Origin: Eubacteriales Family XIII. Incertae Sedis bacterium
GTDB lineage: Bacteria > Bacillota > Clostridia > Peptostreptococcales > Anaerovoracaceae
NCBI GenBank assembly: GCA_031278255.1
Contig: JAITKU010000113.1
Coordinates: 1 to 16,125, forward strand
Reading direction: 5' to 3'
Length of the DNA stretch: 16,125 nt
In this document: positions 1 to 7,098 of the stretch, in pieces
How positions within the stretch are numbered: the stretch's first letter is position 1
Layout: every line of letters starts with the position of its first letter
The notes under the pieces: generated by a model
Seen by the model: the letters and a program-made list of their open reading frames with translations, nothing else
Databases searched by the model: none
Told to the model about the DNA's origin: nothing
Position numbers and translations under genes: made by a program

Positions 1-68
1 CCGCCGAAAAAAACAATGTCCCCGCTCTCCGCGATCCACGCGGCGAGCTGCCGAATCAATTCATTCAT
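1..68 (-). CDS. NAD-dependent protein deacylase (sirtuin), 5' end only
   Basis: Reading the - strand from an ATG at 68-66 gives an open frame to the window edge, 22 codons plus two bases: MNELIRQLAAWIAESGDIVF followed by FGG. This matches the usual start of bacterial Sir2-family deacylases (CobB/SrtN type), where a short helix leads into the FFGGAG(V/I)S NAD-binding loop; the window ends just inside that loop. Such enzymes remove acetyl groups from lysines using NAD+, in the cytosol. A second in-frame-looking ATG at 64-62 is out of frame, so 68 is the natural start. There is no Shine-Dalgarno sequence, and a -10-like element lies only six bases upstream, so the mRNA may be leaderless. The gene is divergent from the reductase at 557. 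The family call rests on about 23 residues, so it is good but not certain. Confidence 0.75.
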   Translation of the reverse strand, partial: MNELIRQLAAWIAESGDIVFFG

Positions 69-74
69 AGTAAT

Positions 75-83
75 AGTATACCA
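75..83 (-). promoter_or_regulatory. Extended -10 element of the sirtuin gene
   Basis: On the - strand the sequence reads TGG-TATACT, a good extended -10 element (TGn + TATACT, the hexamer at 80-75). No convincing -35 is seen 17 bases upstream (GC-rich there), which is usual for extended -10 promoters. Transcription would start about 6-7 bases on, at or next to the A of the ATG at 68, giving little or no leader. The element lies at the edge of a repeat copy (78-130). Confidence 0.5.
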
Positions 84-130
84 TAAAATGCGGGGCGACG
101 CGAAGATATTTTTGGTATCGCCGTGCGCGT
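78..130 (-). repeat. Dispersed palindromic repeat, family P, inverted copy
   Basis: Read on the - strand, this stretch matches 8626-8677 on the + strand with about six mismatches and one gap over some 53 positions, by eye. Both copies contain an ATACCA...TGGTAT inverted repeat around a loop rich in TTCGC. Here the stem is imperfect; in the other copy it is a perfect 12-bp stem. The right arm ends in the GGTAT that forms part of the sirtuin extended -10 element, so the repeat supplies promoter sequence. Confidence 0.7.
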
Positions 131-290
131 GCGGATTGAATATTAAAATATTATAAAAATCCATGGAAATCCAGGCAACCGATAGGATGGTGCGGGAACG
201 GGCCGAGACCGCCGGACTGACGCAGGGGGGACGGAGCAAGGCCGCTGATAAGGTTTGCTTTCGGGCCATACATCGACAAAACAACCCAAT

Positions 291-330
291 ATATTATGTA
301 ATAATATCATACTATATATTGTATAATATA
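291..330. repeat. A+T-rich double palindrome
   Basis: Two adjacent inverted repeats sit in an A+T-rich island: ATATTAT-gta-ATAATAT (291-307) and TATATT-gtat-AATATA (315-330). Several TATAAT-like hexamers occur (for example 322-327), but none has a matching -35 at 16-18 bases, so promoter activity is not supported. It could be a melted or bent DNA site, or the remnant of a repeat. Confidence 0.4.
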
Positions 331-471
331 ATGGAATCGCGAAGCCGTCACGTTTACAGCGGTTTCGGGCCACCCCTCCTCGCGTCCGTTTCCATAAAAA
401 GGAACGTCCCGGATATCCGTTGAAATTCCGACGAATCCGCAACGGTCGTCGCCGAAGAGAAAGAAATCAAA

Positions 472-500
472 TTGAAAACGGACGTGCGACTTGTTATAAT
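472..500 (+). promoter_or_regulatory. Sigma-A-type promoter of the aldo/keto reductase
   Basis: TTGAAA (472-477) and TATAAT (495-500) are separated by exactly 17 bases, and TGT directly precedes the -10, giving an extended -10 as well. The expected start point is near 507, leaving a leader of about 50 bases before the GTG at 557. The match is close to the vegetative consensus, so strong basal expression is expected unless the palindrome just downstream represses it. Confidence 0.8.
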
Positions 501-509
501 ATAAGAAAG

Positions 510-531
510 GCGAAGCGCCCGGGCGCTTCGC
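510..531. promoter_or_regulatory. Perfect 22-base palindrome at the reductase transcription start
   Basis: The two 11-base halves GCGAAGCGCCC and GGGCGCTTCGC are exact reverse complements with no spacer. The palindrome starts about ten bases after the -10 element, where a dimeric repressor would block RNA polymerase. As RNA it could fold into a GC-rich 5' leader hairpin. An operator for an unknown regulator is my preferred reading. No regulator gene is visible nearby. Confidence 0.5.
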
Positions 532-556
532 GCGGCGACGGGACAGGAGGTAGACC

Positions 557-1747
557 GTGCAGTACAGGATCGATCCCAAATCAGGCAATGCGCTGTCCGT
601 TCTCGGTCTCGGCTGTATGCGCTTCCCGCGCGGCGTCACCGCGCAGATCGACGCGGAAAAGACGGAGAGGCTGATCCTTTCGGCGATAGACGGCGGCGTG
701 AACTATTTTGACACCGCCTATATATACGGGGGCAGCGAAGCGGTTTTGGGCGAGCTTCTGCACAGGAACGGGGCGCGCGACCGCGTCTTTCTCGCCACGA
801 AGCTGCCGCCGCAGCAATGCGGGCGCCGCGAGGATTTCGACCGGCTGTTTTCGACGCAGCTCGCGCGCCTGAAAACGGACCGTATCGACTATTATTTGAT
901 CCACAACCTGCCCGACGCGGCGCTTTGGCGCGGTCTTTGCGCGATGGGCATAGAGGGCTGGATCGCGGAAAAGAAAGCGCAGGGCCGGATAGGGCAAATC
1001 GGCTTTTCGTTTCACGGCACGCGGCAGGCTTTTGCGGAACTCCTGGATGAATATAATTGGGATTTCTGTCAAATACAGTATAATTATACGGGCGAGAACT
1101 ATCAGGCGGGACGCGCGGGGCTTGAAAGGGCGCACGAGAAGGGCCTGCCCGTCATTATCATGGAACCCCTGCTGGGCGGAAAGCTGGCGAACGGGCTGCC
1201 CGCCAAGGCCGCGCGGCTTTTCAGGGAGGCGGACCCCGACTTGTCCGCGGCGTCGTGGGCGCTGCGCTGGCTGTGGAACCGGCCGGAACCCACGGTTGTC
1301 CTGTCGGGCATGAGCAGCGCGGAGCAGCTTGCCGACAACCTGAAAACGGCCGAAACCGCGGCGCCCGGTATGCTGTCGGAGCGGGAGGCCGCCGTTTTCG
1401 CGCCCGTGATCGCTGCGCTCCGCGCGGCGTACAAGGTGGCCTGCACGGGTTGCGATTACTGTATGCCCTGTCCGCAGGGCGTGAACATTCCGGGCTGCTT
1501 TGCCGCGTACAACGCGTCCTATGCGATGGGCTTTGTCACGGGGATGCAGCAGTACATCACCGGCACGGGCGCAAACCATATCGAGAGGCGCGCGGCCGGC
1601 GGCCGAAACTGCGTCAAATGCGGAAGCTGCGAGAAGAAGTGTCCGCAGCACATCGAGATCGCGCGCACGCTGGACGCGGTCACAAGGCGCATGGAGCCTT
1701 TCTGGTTCGGCGCCGCGATGGGGATTGTCCGGAGGGTGCTTCGCTGA
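557..1747 (+). CDS. Aldo/keto reductase with C-terminal 4Fe-4S ferredoxin domain
   Basis: 396 aa from a GTG start with GGAGG at 546-550, six bases upstream. The first ~280 residues are an aldo/keto reductase TIM barrel with the complete catalytic tetrad: D52 and Y57 (in DTAYIYG), K82 and H116 (YLIHN). The C-terminal ~110 residues carry two cysteine clusters of the CxxCxxCxxxC type, around 295-305 (CTGCDYCMPCP) and 352-362 (CVKCGSCEKKCP), expected to bind two [4Fe-4S] clusters. This architecture is a common clostridial family of 'aldo/keto reductase with ferredoxin domain'. The substrate is unknown, and electron transfer between clusters and barrel is an inference. It stands alone: it has its own promoter and palindrome upstream, and a dispersed repeat begins directly after its TGA stop. 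Confidence 0.9.
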   Translation: MQYRIDPKSGNALSVLGLGCMRFPRGVTAQIDAEKTERLILSAIDGGVNYFDTAYIYGGSEAVLGELLHRNGARDRVFLATKLPPQQCGRREDFDRLFSTQLARLKTDRIDYYLIHNLPDAALWRGLCAMGIEGWIAEKKAQGRIGQIGFSFHGTRQAFAELLDEYNWDFCQIQYNYTGENYQAGRAGLERAHEKGLPVIIMEPLLGGKLANGLPAKAARLFREADPDLSAASWALRWLWNRPEPTVVLSGMSSAEQLADNLKTAETAAPGMLSEREAAVFAPVIAALRAAYKVACTGCDYCMPCPQGVNIPGCFAAYNASYAMGFVTGMQQYITGTGANHIERRAAGGRNCVKCGSCEKKCPQHIEIARTLDAVTRRMEPFWFGAAMGIVRRVLR

Positions 1748-1810
1748 ACGCCGCCGCTCAACAATTTGGGTGCTTCCCGCGCTTCAAATTTGACGGAGCT
1801 GAATTTGAAT
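1748..1810 (+). repeat. Dispersed repeat family C, copy 1
   Basis: Starting right after the reductase stop codon, this ~63-base unit matches the reverse complement of 15893-15954 at about four in five positions by eye, including the identical block TCAACAATTTGGGT. Its right end is a perfect inverted repeat, TTCAAATT (1783-1790), 11 bases containing GACGGAGC, then AATTTGAA (1802-1809). A third, partly diverged copy lies at 16078-16125. Confidence 0.75.
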
Positions 1811-1829
1811 TGACTTCTGATTTCAAAAA

Positions 1830-1858
1830 TTGAACAACCGGCATTTCTGTGATATAAT
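1830..1858 (+). promoter_or_regulatory. Extended -10 sigma-A promoter of gdpP
   Basis: TTGAAC (1830-1835) and TATAAT (1853-1858) are separated by 17 bases, with TGA directly before the -10 (extended -10). Transcription should begin near 1865, about 34 bases before the ATG at 1899. The TTG at 1830 opens a longer frame in gdpP but is the -35 hexamer and lies upstream of the start point, so it cannot be the translation start from this promoter. Confidence 0.85.
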
Positions 1859-1862
1859 CATT

Positions 1863-1886
1863 AAATTGAACGGAGCCAAATTTGAA
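1863..1886. repeat. Short family C repeat core in the gdpP leader
   Basis: AAATTGAACGGAGCCAAATTT followed by GAA is an imperfect version of the repeat core (A/T-rich arms around ACGGAGC). It makes up most of the predicted 5' leader of gdpP and ends just before or at the AAAAGGG ribosome binding site. It may form a weak stem near that site. Diverged, so homology rests mainly on the ACGGAGC centre and flanking arms. Confidence 0.45.
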
Positions 1887-1898
1887 AAGGGACAAGGC

Positions 1899-3887
1899 AT
1901 GGGTGATCGAATCGTAAAGAGGATAGCGAACCTGTATTTCGGGGCCGGCTTGGCGGCGACGGCGATCTTGGCGTTCGCCCTCTTTCTGTGCAATTATTTT
2001 CTGCGCCGGGGCGCCGCCGACAATCGGGTCTTGCTCGTCTGCGCCGGAGGCGTCTGCATCCTGTACGCCGTTTTCTGCCTGATCGCGCGCTTCTTGCAGC
2101 GCCGCAGCATGGATGTTTATCTGGACGGTATCGCCTCGGAGATCGACGAAACGCTGCGCTACACGATCCGCAACCACCCCCTGCCGCTCTGCCTGACGAA
2201 CGCGGAGGGCGTCGTCATGCTGGCGAGCGAGCGTTTCAAGGATATCTATCCCGCCGTCGTCATGATGAAAACGGGGATCGCGCAGCTTACGGGTAAGGAC
2301 GCGAGCGATTTTTTGAACGCGGACACGCCGCAGCCCGTCCTGCTGTCCGTGGGGGATCGGACGTACAAGGTTCTTCCCGTGTATCCGGGCGGGGATACGA
2401 GCGGACCGGCCGCGTTTTCTTGGATCGATGTCACGGATTACGAAAACCTGAAGGTCCGTTACAGCGACGAACGCAAGTGTTTCGCGCACGTCCGGATTGA
2501 CAATTACGACGAACTCATCGCGAGTTCGCCCGACGATAAAAAATCCCTGATAGCCGCGGGTATCGAAAAGGTTATCCGTCGATGGGCGGCGAAGATGGAC
2601 GCCTCCATCATTCGATATTACAGCGACAAATACTTCGTCGTCTTTGAATACAGCCATTACAAGCGCGTCGCGGCCGAGAAGTTCAGCATACTCGACGAGA
2701 TGCGCGTCATCGAGACGGACGCGGACTTCCCCGTTTCCCTGAGTATGGGCGTGGGTCTGGACGGCAAGACGCCGCAGCAGACGGACGAATACGCGACCCT
2801 TGCCCTCGATCTCGCGCTCGGGCGCGGCGGGGATCAGGTGGTCGTCAAACGCGGTATGAAGGTCGATTATTACGGCGGAACGCTGCAGGCTGTCGAGCGG
2901 CGCAACAAGGGCAAGTCGCGCGTTATGGCGCACGCGATCGGACAGCTTATCGATCAGTCCTCGCAGATCATCGTTATGGGGCACAAGAGCCCCGATATCG
3001 ATTCTTTCGCGGCGGCCGTCGGCGTCGCGCGCATCGCGATCAACCGCGGCAAGGATGCCTTTATCGTACTCAACGAATCGGGCCGTTCGCTCGCGGATTT
3101 TTACCGGGAGGCGAGCAAGAGCGGCGAATACCGCTTCATCGGTACGGACAGCGCGTTGGAGACGATCGACAGAAACAGTCTGCTCGTGGTGGTGGATACG
3201 CACAGGCCGAGCCTCACGGAGGCGCCCGTTCTGCTGGGCAAGACGGAGAAATCCGTGGTCATAGACCATCACAGGCGGGCCGAGGAATGTATCGAAAACG
3301 CGACGCTCAGCTATATGGAACCCGCCGCCTCCTCGACCTCCGAACTCATCGCCGAAATCATGCAGTATCTGGCGGAGAAGAAGAGCATTTCCCGCCTCGA
3401 GGCGGAATTGCTGCTCGGCGGTATCATCGTGGATACGAACAGCTTTTCTGTCAAAACGGGCGCGCGAACCTTTGAGGCGGCTTCTTGGCTGCGGCGCAGC
3501 GGCGCGGATACCGCCGTCGTGCGGCAATATCTGCAAAGCGATATGGAGGACTTCCGGCAGAGGGCCAGCATCATCTCGAACGCCGAATTTTTGAGCGGCG
3601 GCATCGCCGTTTCGCGGAACGAGGGCCGCCATGAAAACGCGCAGATCATCAACGCGCAGGCGGCCGACGAACTGCTCGACATCAAGGGTATCCGCGCCAG
3701 CTTCGTGCTGGGGGAAACGAATGACGAGGTGGTGATCAGCGCCCGCTCGCTCGGCGAGGTGAACGTCCAGAAGATCATGGAACGGCTCGGCGGCGGCGGG
3801 CACCTGACAACGGCGGCGGCCCAACTCAAGGACATCACGGTGGATGAGGTTGCGGCCGAGTTGCAAAAACTCATCGCCGAAATATAA
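1899..3887 (+). CDS. gdpP: c-di-AMP phosphodiesterase, GdpP/YybT family (DHH-DHHA1)
   Basis: 662 aa from ATG 1899, with AAAAGGG at 1885-1891 seven bases upstream. Order of parts: two membrane helices (about 10-30 and 42-64), a PAS-like segment (about 80-175), a degenerate GGDEF domain (about 190-330, YYSDKYFVVFE where GGDEF would be), then the DHH phosphodiesterase with GHKSPDIDS (about 360-368), VVDTH (about 430), DHHR (about 455) and the DHHA1 motif GGGGH (about 632-636). All metal-ligand motifs of the DHH domain are present. The family hydrolyses cyclic di-AMP to pApA at the membrane, and the degenerate GGDEF domain is normal for it. Length matches the usual ~650-660 aa. It lies directly before rplI and dnaB, as in B. 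subtilis. Confidence 0.95.
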   Translation: MGDRIVKRIANLYFGAGLAATAILAFALFLCNYFLRRGAADNRVLLVCAGGVCILYAVFCLIARFLQRRSMDVYLDGIASEIDETLRYTIRNHPLPLCLTNAEGVVMLASERFKDIYPAVVMMKTGIAQLTGKDASDFLNADTPQPVLLSVGDRTYKVLPVYPGGDTSGPAAFSWIDVTDYENLKVRYSDERKCFAHVRIDNYDELIASSPDDKKSLIAAGIEKVIRRWAAKMDASIIRYYSDKYFVVFEYSHYKRVAAEKFSILDEMRVIETDADFPVSLSMGVGLDGKTPQQTDEYATLALDLALGRGGDQVVVKRGMKVDYYGGTLQAVERRNKGKSRVMAHAIGQLIDQSSQIIVMGHKSPDIDSFAAAVGVARIAINRGKDAFIVLNESGRSLADFYREASKSGEYRFIGTDSALETIDRNSLLVVVDTHRPSLTEAPVLLGKTEKSVVIDHHRRAEECIENATLSYMEPAASSTSELIAEIMQYLAEKKSISRLEAELLLGGIIVDTNSFSVKTGARTFEAASWLRRSGADTAVVRQYLQSDMEDFRQRASIISNAEFLSGGIAVSRNEGRHENAQIINAQAADELLDIKGIRASFVLGETNDEVVISARSLGEVNVQKIMERLGGGGHLTTAAAQLKDITVDEVAAELQKLIAEI

Positions 3888-3888
3888 T
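3861..3888 (+). promoter_or_regulatory. Candidate promoter for rplI-dnaB-purA inside the gdpP 3' end
   Basis: TTGCAA (3861-3866) and TATAAT (3883-3888) are separated by 16 bases; the -10 overlaps the gdpP TAA stop at 3885-3887. Start near 3895 would give a ~39-base leader for rplI. A second TATAAT (3896-3901) has no partner -35. This would allow the ribosomal and replication genes to be expressed apart from gdpP. Confidence 0.5.
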
Positions 3889-3933
3889 GGTTACATATAA
3901 TTTATCGTTGCGGGGAAGGACGGCGTACACAGC

Positions 3934-4383
3934 ATGATAGTGATACTGAAACAGGACTGCAAGGGCCTGGGCAAGGCGGGCGACGTGGTTAAGGTCAGCG
4001 ACGGCCACGCGCGGAATCTGCTGATTCCGCGCGGCATTGCGGCGGAGGCGACGGACGGAAACATCCGAAGTCTCGAAAAGCAAAAGAAGCTGGACGAGGA
4101 GAAGCACAGAAAGGACCTCGCGGACGCGAAAGCCCTCGCGGAAAGGATCGGCGGCATTTCCGTCAAGATCGTCGCGAAGTCGGGCGAAAACGGCCGGCTG
4201 TTCGGCTCCATCACCTCCAAGGACATCGCCGACGCGCTCTTTGAGCAGCACGGGATACACATCGATAAGCGCAGGATCGCGCCGGAAAGCCCCATCAAGA
4301 ACACGGGGCCGATTTCGGTTGAAATCAGGGTGTTCCCGGAGGTCGCCGCCGCCCTGCGGGTCGATGTGGAAGCCCGGGCATGA
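3934..4383 (+). CDS. rplI: Large ribosomal subunit protein bL9
   Basis: 149 aa, the usual length of bL9. The N-terminal 23S rRNA-binding domain is recognised by MIVILKQDCKGLGKAGDVVK and the following DGHARNLLIPRGIA (about 23-36). A charged linker helix (about 50-75) follows, then the C-terminal domain with GRLFGSITSKDIA (about 88-100). Protein L9 sits at the base of the L1 stalk and helps keep the reading frame. The closest Shine-Dalgarno-like stretch, GGGGAAGGA at 3912-3920, is 13 bases from the ATG, longer than usual. The stop overlaps the dnaB start as ATGA, so the two are translationally coupled. Confidence 0.97.
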   Translation: MIVILKQDCKGLGKAGDVVKVSDGHARNLLIPRGIAAEATDGNIRSLEKQKKLDEEKHRKDLADAKALAERIGGISVKIVAKSGENGRLFGSITSKDIADALFEQHGIHIDKRRIAPESPIKNTGPISVEIRVFPEVAAALRVDVEARA

Positions 4384-5741
4384 ACGAGCGTATCCCCCCG
4401 CACAGCGCCGACGCCGAAAAATCCGTTCTCGGCGCCCTTATGCTCGACAGGGATGCCCTGTTTCAGGTCATGGAGATTCTGAAACCGGAGGATTTCTACA
4501 GCGACGCGCACAAGGAAATCTACCGCGCGGCGGAGGGATTGCATCGGAAGAATGAGCCGGTGGATACGCTCACCGTTTCGGACGAGTTGAAGCGCAGGAA
4601 GTCGCTCGACATGGCCGGGGGCCGCGGGTATATCGCCGCGCTTTCGACCATGGTTCCCGCCACGGCCAACGCCGCGCAGTACGCGCGGATCGTTGCGGAA
4701 AAGGCCGTCCTGCGGCGCTTGATCGGCGCGTCCTCTGAGATCATGGACGAGAGCTACGGGGACAGCCGCGACGCGCGGGAGATTCTCGACGATGCGGAAC
4801 GCAAGATTTTCGCGATCGCGCAGGCGGGGCAGCACAAGGATTTCAGCAGGATCGGCGACGTGCTTTTCGACAATTACAAGCATATCAACGAGATCGCGAA
4901 CCTAAAGGGTCTGACCGGCCTGACGACGGGCTTTATCGATCTGGACAAAAAGACCTCCGGCCTGCAAAGGTCCGATATGATCATCGTCGCGGCCCGTCCC
5001 GGCATGGGCAAGACCGCCTTTGCCCTGAACATCGCGCACAAGGCGGCCCTGCGCGTCGATGCGAAGGTTCTGATTTTCAGCCTTGAAATGTCAAAAGAGC
5101 AATTAGTTTACAGATTCTTGAGCCTCGAATCGCACGTGGAGATCACGCGGCTGCGCGACGGAAAGCTGAACGAGGACGAATGGACGCGCATCAACGAGGC
5201 GATGGATGTTTTGCAGAATACGGATATATTCATAGACGACACGCCGGGTATCCCCGTCATGGAGATACGGAACAAGGCGCGGCGGATGAAATCGGAACAC
5301 GGGCTGGACCTCATCATCGTGGATTACCTGCAGCTCATGTCCGAGACCGGACGGACGGAGAACCGAAATCAGGAGATTTCCGTTATTTCCCGCATGTTCA
5401 AGCAGCTTGCCAGAGAGATGGACTGCCCCGTCATCGTCCTGTCGCAACTCTCGCGCGAGGTCGATAAACGCAAGGACAAGATACCCGTTCTGTCGGACCT
5501 GCGCGACTCCGGCGCCATCGAGCAGGACGCGGACCTGATCCTGTTCCTGCACCGGGAGGACTATTACACGGAGGTCGCCGACGCGCCGGACGCCACGCAG
5601 AACAACCTGTGCCGGGTGATCATCGCCAAGCACAGGAACGGCGAGACGGGCTTTATCGAACTGTCCTGGGTCGGTCGCTACACCAAGTTCGCCGATCGCG
5701 CGCGCGACGTGGAACCGAGTCGTTTTAGCGAATCGTATTAA
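4380..5741 (+). CDS. dnaB: Replicative DNA helicase DnaB (DnaC in B. subtilis)
   Basis: 453 aa, normal length for the hexameric replication-fork helicase. The N-terminal domain (about 1-110; PPHSADAEKSVLGALM) mediates primase contact and ring assembly. The RecA-like motor has Walker A ARPGMGKTAF with K211-T212, a Walker B-like LIIVDYLQLM at about 311-320, the SQLSREVDKR stretch, the LRDSGAIEQDAD motif and IAKHRNGETG near the end. It begins at ATG 4380, inside the rplI stop (ATGA), with no strong Shine-Dalgarno of its own, which suggests coupling. No intein or insertion is seen. A DnaD-like partner lies two genes downstream. Confidence 0.98.
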   Translation: MNERIPPHSADAEKSVLGALMLDRDALFQVMEILKPEDFYSDAHKEIYRAAEGLHRKNEPVDTLTVSDELKRRKSLDMAGGRGYIAALSTMVPATANAAQYARIVAEKAVLRRLIGASSEIMDESYGDSRDAREILDDAERKIFAIAQAGQHKDFSRIGDVLFDNYKHINEIANLKGLTGLTTGFIDLDKKTSGLQRSDMIIVAARPGMGKTAFALNIAHKAALRVDAKVLIFSLEMSKEQLVYRFLSLESHVEITRLRDGKLNEDEWTRINEAMDVLQNTDIFIDDTPGIPVMEIRNKARRMKSEHGLDLIIVDYLQLMSETGRTENRNQEISVISRMFKQLAREMDCPVIVLSQLSREVDKRKDKIPVLSDLRDSGAIEQDADLILFLHREDYYTEVADAPDATQNNLCRVIIAKHRNGETGFIELSWVGRYTKFADRARDVEPSRFSESY

Positions 5742-5759
5742 ATATAAGGAGGCGGCAAC

Positions 5760-7043
5760 ATGTCTACATTGGCAGTGGTGGGCTCACAATGGGGAGACGA
5801 GGGCAAGGGAAAGATCATCGACTATCTCGCGAAAAAGGCGGATATGGTCGTCAGGGGGCAGGGCGGAAGCAACGCCGGCCACACGGTCGTAATCGGCAAT
5901 CGTAAATACGCGTTGCACTTGATTCCGTCGGGCGTTATGAACGAACAGACCGTGAATATCATCGGAAACGGCGTCGTGTTTGACGCGGAGGGCTTCTTCG
6001 ACGAGACGGCCGCGCTCGAAAAGGACGGCATAAAGACCGATCGCATTTTTGTCAGCGACAGGGCGCATCTCGTATTTCCCTACCACAAACTTCTCGACGA
6101 ACTCTACGAGAAAGCGCTGGGCGAAAAGGATATCGGCACGACGCGCAAGGGTATAGGCCCCGCGTATATGGATAAGATCGCGCGAAGCGGGCTGCGCGTG
6201 TGCGATATGCTCGACGAGGCGGCTTTTCGCGAGAAGCTCGCGGCCCAAATCGACGACAAGAACCGAATACTCGAAAAACTTTTCGGCGCGCCGCCCGTGA
6301 ACAAGGAGGAGATCATCGCGAATTCTCTCGACTGCGCGAAGCGCCTGCGGCCCCGCATACGCGATACGGGCGTGATGGTCCACGACGCGATCCGCTCCGG
6401 CAAAAAAGTGCTGTTTGAGGGCGCGCAGGGTTCCATGCTCGATATCGATCTGGGGACCTACCCCTATGTGACGAGTTCGCATCCGATCTCGGGCGGCTTC
6501 ACGACAGGGGCCGGCGTCGGCGCCGGCGCGATACAGGACGTGATCGGTATCACGAAAGCCTACACGACGCGCGTGGGCAAGGGTCCTTTCGTTACCGAAC
6601 TCGACAACGAGATCGGCAAGTGTATCAGGGAACGCGGCCTGGAATACGGCGCCACGACGGGCAGACCGCGGCGCTGCGGCTGGTTCGACGGCGTTGTGGT
6701 GCGCTATTCCGCGCGTATCAACGGCACGACGGGGCTTGCGCTCATGCTCCTCGATGTACTCGGCGAATTCGACGAACTCAAGCTCTGTCACGGATACGCG
6801 TACAAGGGGGAAACGATCTCCGAATTCCCCGCGAGTCTGGATACGGTCGCGGCCTGCACCCCGCTGTATCTGACCTTGCCGGGCTGGAAATGCGACATCA
6901 CGGGCTGCCGCGATTTCGACGCCCTGCCCGATGCCGCGCGGGGCTACGTCAAGGCCGTGGAGGAGATCACGGGCGTGCCCGTGAAGATTGTTTCCGTCGG
7001 TCCCGACAGGGAGCAGACGATCATTCGCGAGGCGGTTTTTTGA
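5760..7043 (+). CDS. purA: Adenylosuccinate synthetase
   Basis: 427 aa, the standard length. It joins IMP and aspartate using GTP, the first committed step to AMP. Visible motifs: the GTP-binding loop GDEGKGKI with catalytic D (about 12-19), NAGHTV (about 39-44) with catalytic H, GTTRKGIGPAY (about 124-134), EGAQGSMLDIDLGTYPYVTS (about 220-240) and TTGRPRRCGWFD (about 298-309). A perfect AAGGAGG at 5746-5752 sits seven bases before the ATG, 18 bases after the dnaB stop, so it is in the same operon. The purA position after dnaB is the classic Firmicute arrangement. Confidence 0.98.
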   Translation: MSTLAVVGSQWGDEGKGKIIDYLAKKADMVVRGQGGSNAGHTVVIGNRKYALHLIPSGVMNEQTVNIIGNGVVFDAEGFFDETAALEKDGIKTDRIFVSDRAHLVFPYHKLLDELYEKALGEKDIGTTRKGIGPAYMDKIARSGLRVCDMLDEAAFREKLAAQIDDKNRILEKLFGAPPVNKEEIIANSLDCAKRLRPRIRDTGVMVHDAIRSGKKVLFEGAQGSMLDIDLGTYPYVTSSHPISGGFTTGAGVGAGAIQDVIGITKAYTTRVGKGPFVTELDNEIGKCIRERGLEYGATTGRPRRCGWFDGVVVRYSARINGTTGLALMLLDVLGEFDELKLCHGYAYKGETISEFPASLDTVAACTPLYLTLPGWKCDITGCRDFDALPDAARGYVKAVEEITGVPVKIVSVGPDREQTIIREAVF

Positions 7044-7048
7044 TCGCG

Positions 7049-7067
7049 CGCGGCGGAAAACGCCGCC
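7049..7067 (+). other. Small GC hairpin between purA and the DnaD-like gene
   Basis: GCGGCG (7050-7055), loop gaaaa, CGCCGC (7061-7066) forms a six-bp stem. No T-run follows, so it is unlikely to terminate transcription. It may modulate the mRNA between the two genes, since the downstream gene has no clear Shine-Dalgarno. Confidence 0.35.
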
Positions 7068-7098
7068 CACAGGTCAAATCAAAAGTAAGCAAACGACG

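Larger units (their letters stand above)
69..556. other. Non-coding divergent intergenic region
   Basis: No convincing gene is seen in these 488 bases; the short open frames have no ribosome binding site or recognisable motif. The region holds the sirtuin promoter and a family P repeat at the left, an A+T-rich palindrome at 138-151, a GC-rich stretch (about 170-270) with no recognised feature, a strongly A+T-rich island at 284-334 with two palindromes, and the reductase promoter with a 22-base palindrome at the right. A structured RNA in 170-430 is possible, but I recognise no known class. Confidence 0.6.

Noticed and set aside
284..334. A+T-rich island as a replication origin
   Set aside because: dnaB, the DnaD-like gene and priA are nearby, but no cluster of DnaA boxes (TTATNCACA) was seen, and dnaA/dnaN are absent.
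163..423. 86-codon + strand frame in the left intergenic region
   Set aside because: It crosses the A+T-rich palindromes, has no Shine-Dalgarno and no family resemblance.
1758..3866. 702-codon open frame on the - strand across gdpP
   Set aside because: Shadow frame of a GC-rich gene: it is full of Arg/His/Asp-rich low-meaning sequence, has no motif, and the + strand product is an unmistakable GdpP.
5784..7070. 428-codon - strand open frame opposite purA
   Set aside because: Antisense shadow of purA with no recognisable domain and no ribosome binding site. The same applies to the other long - strand frames opposite the reductase, DnaD-like, cls, queH and priA genes.
6988..7098. Extended N-terminus of the DnaD-like protein overlapping purA
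   Set aside because: It overlaps conserved purA coding sequence, is Arg-rich with no homology, and MNFKKEQTREYYLSD is a natural family start.
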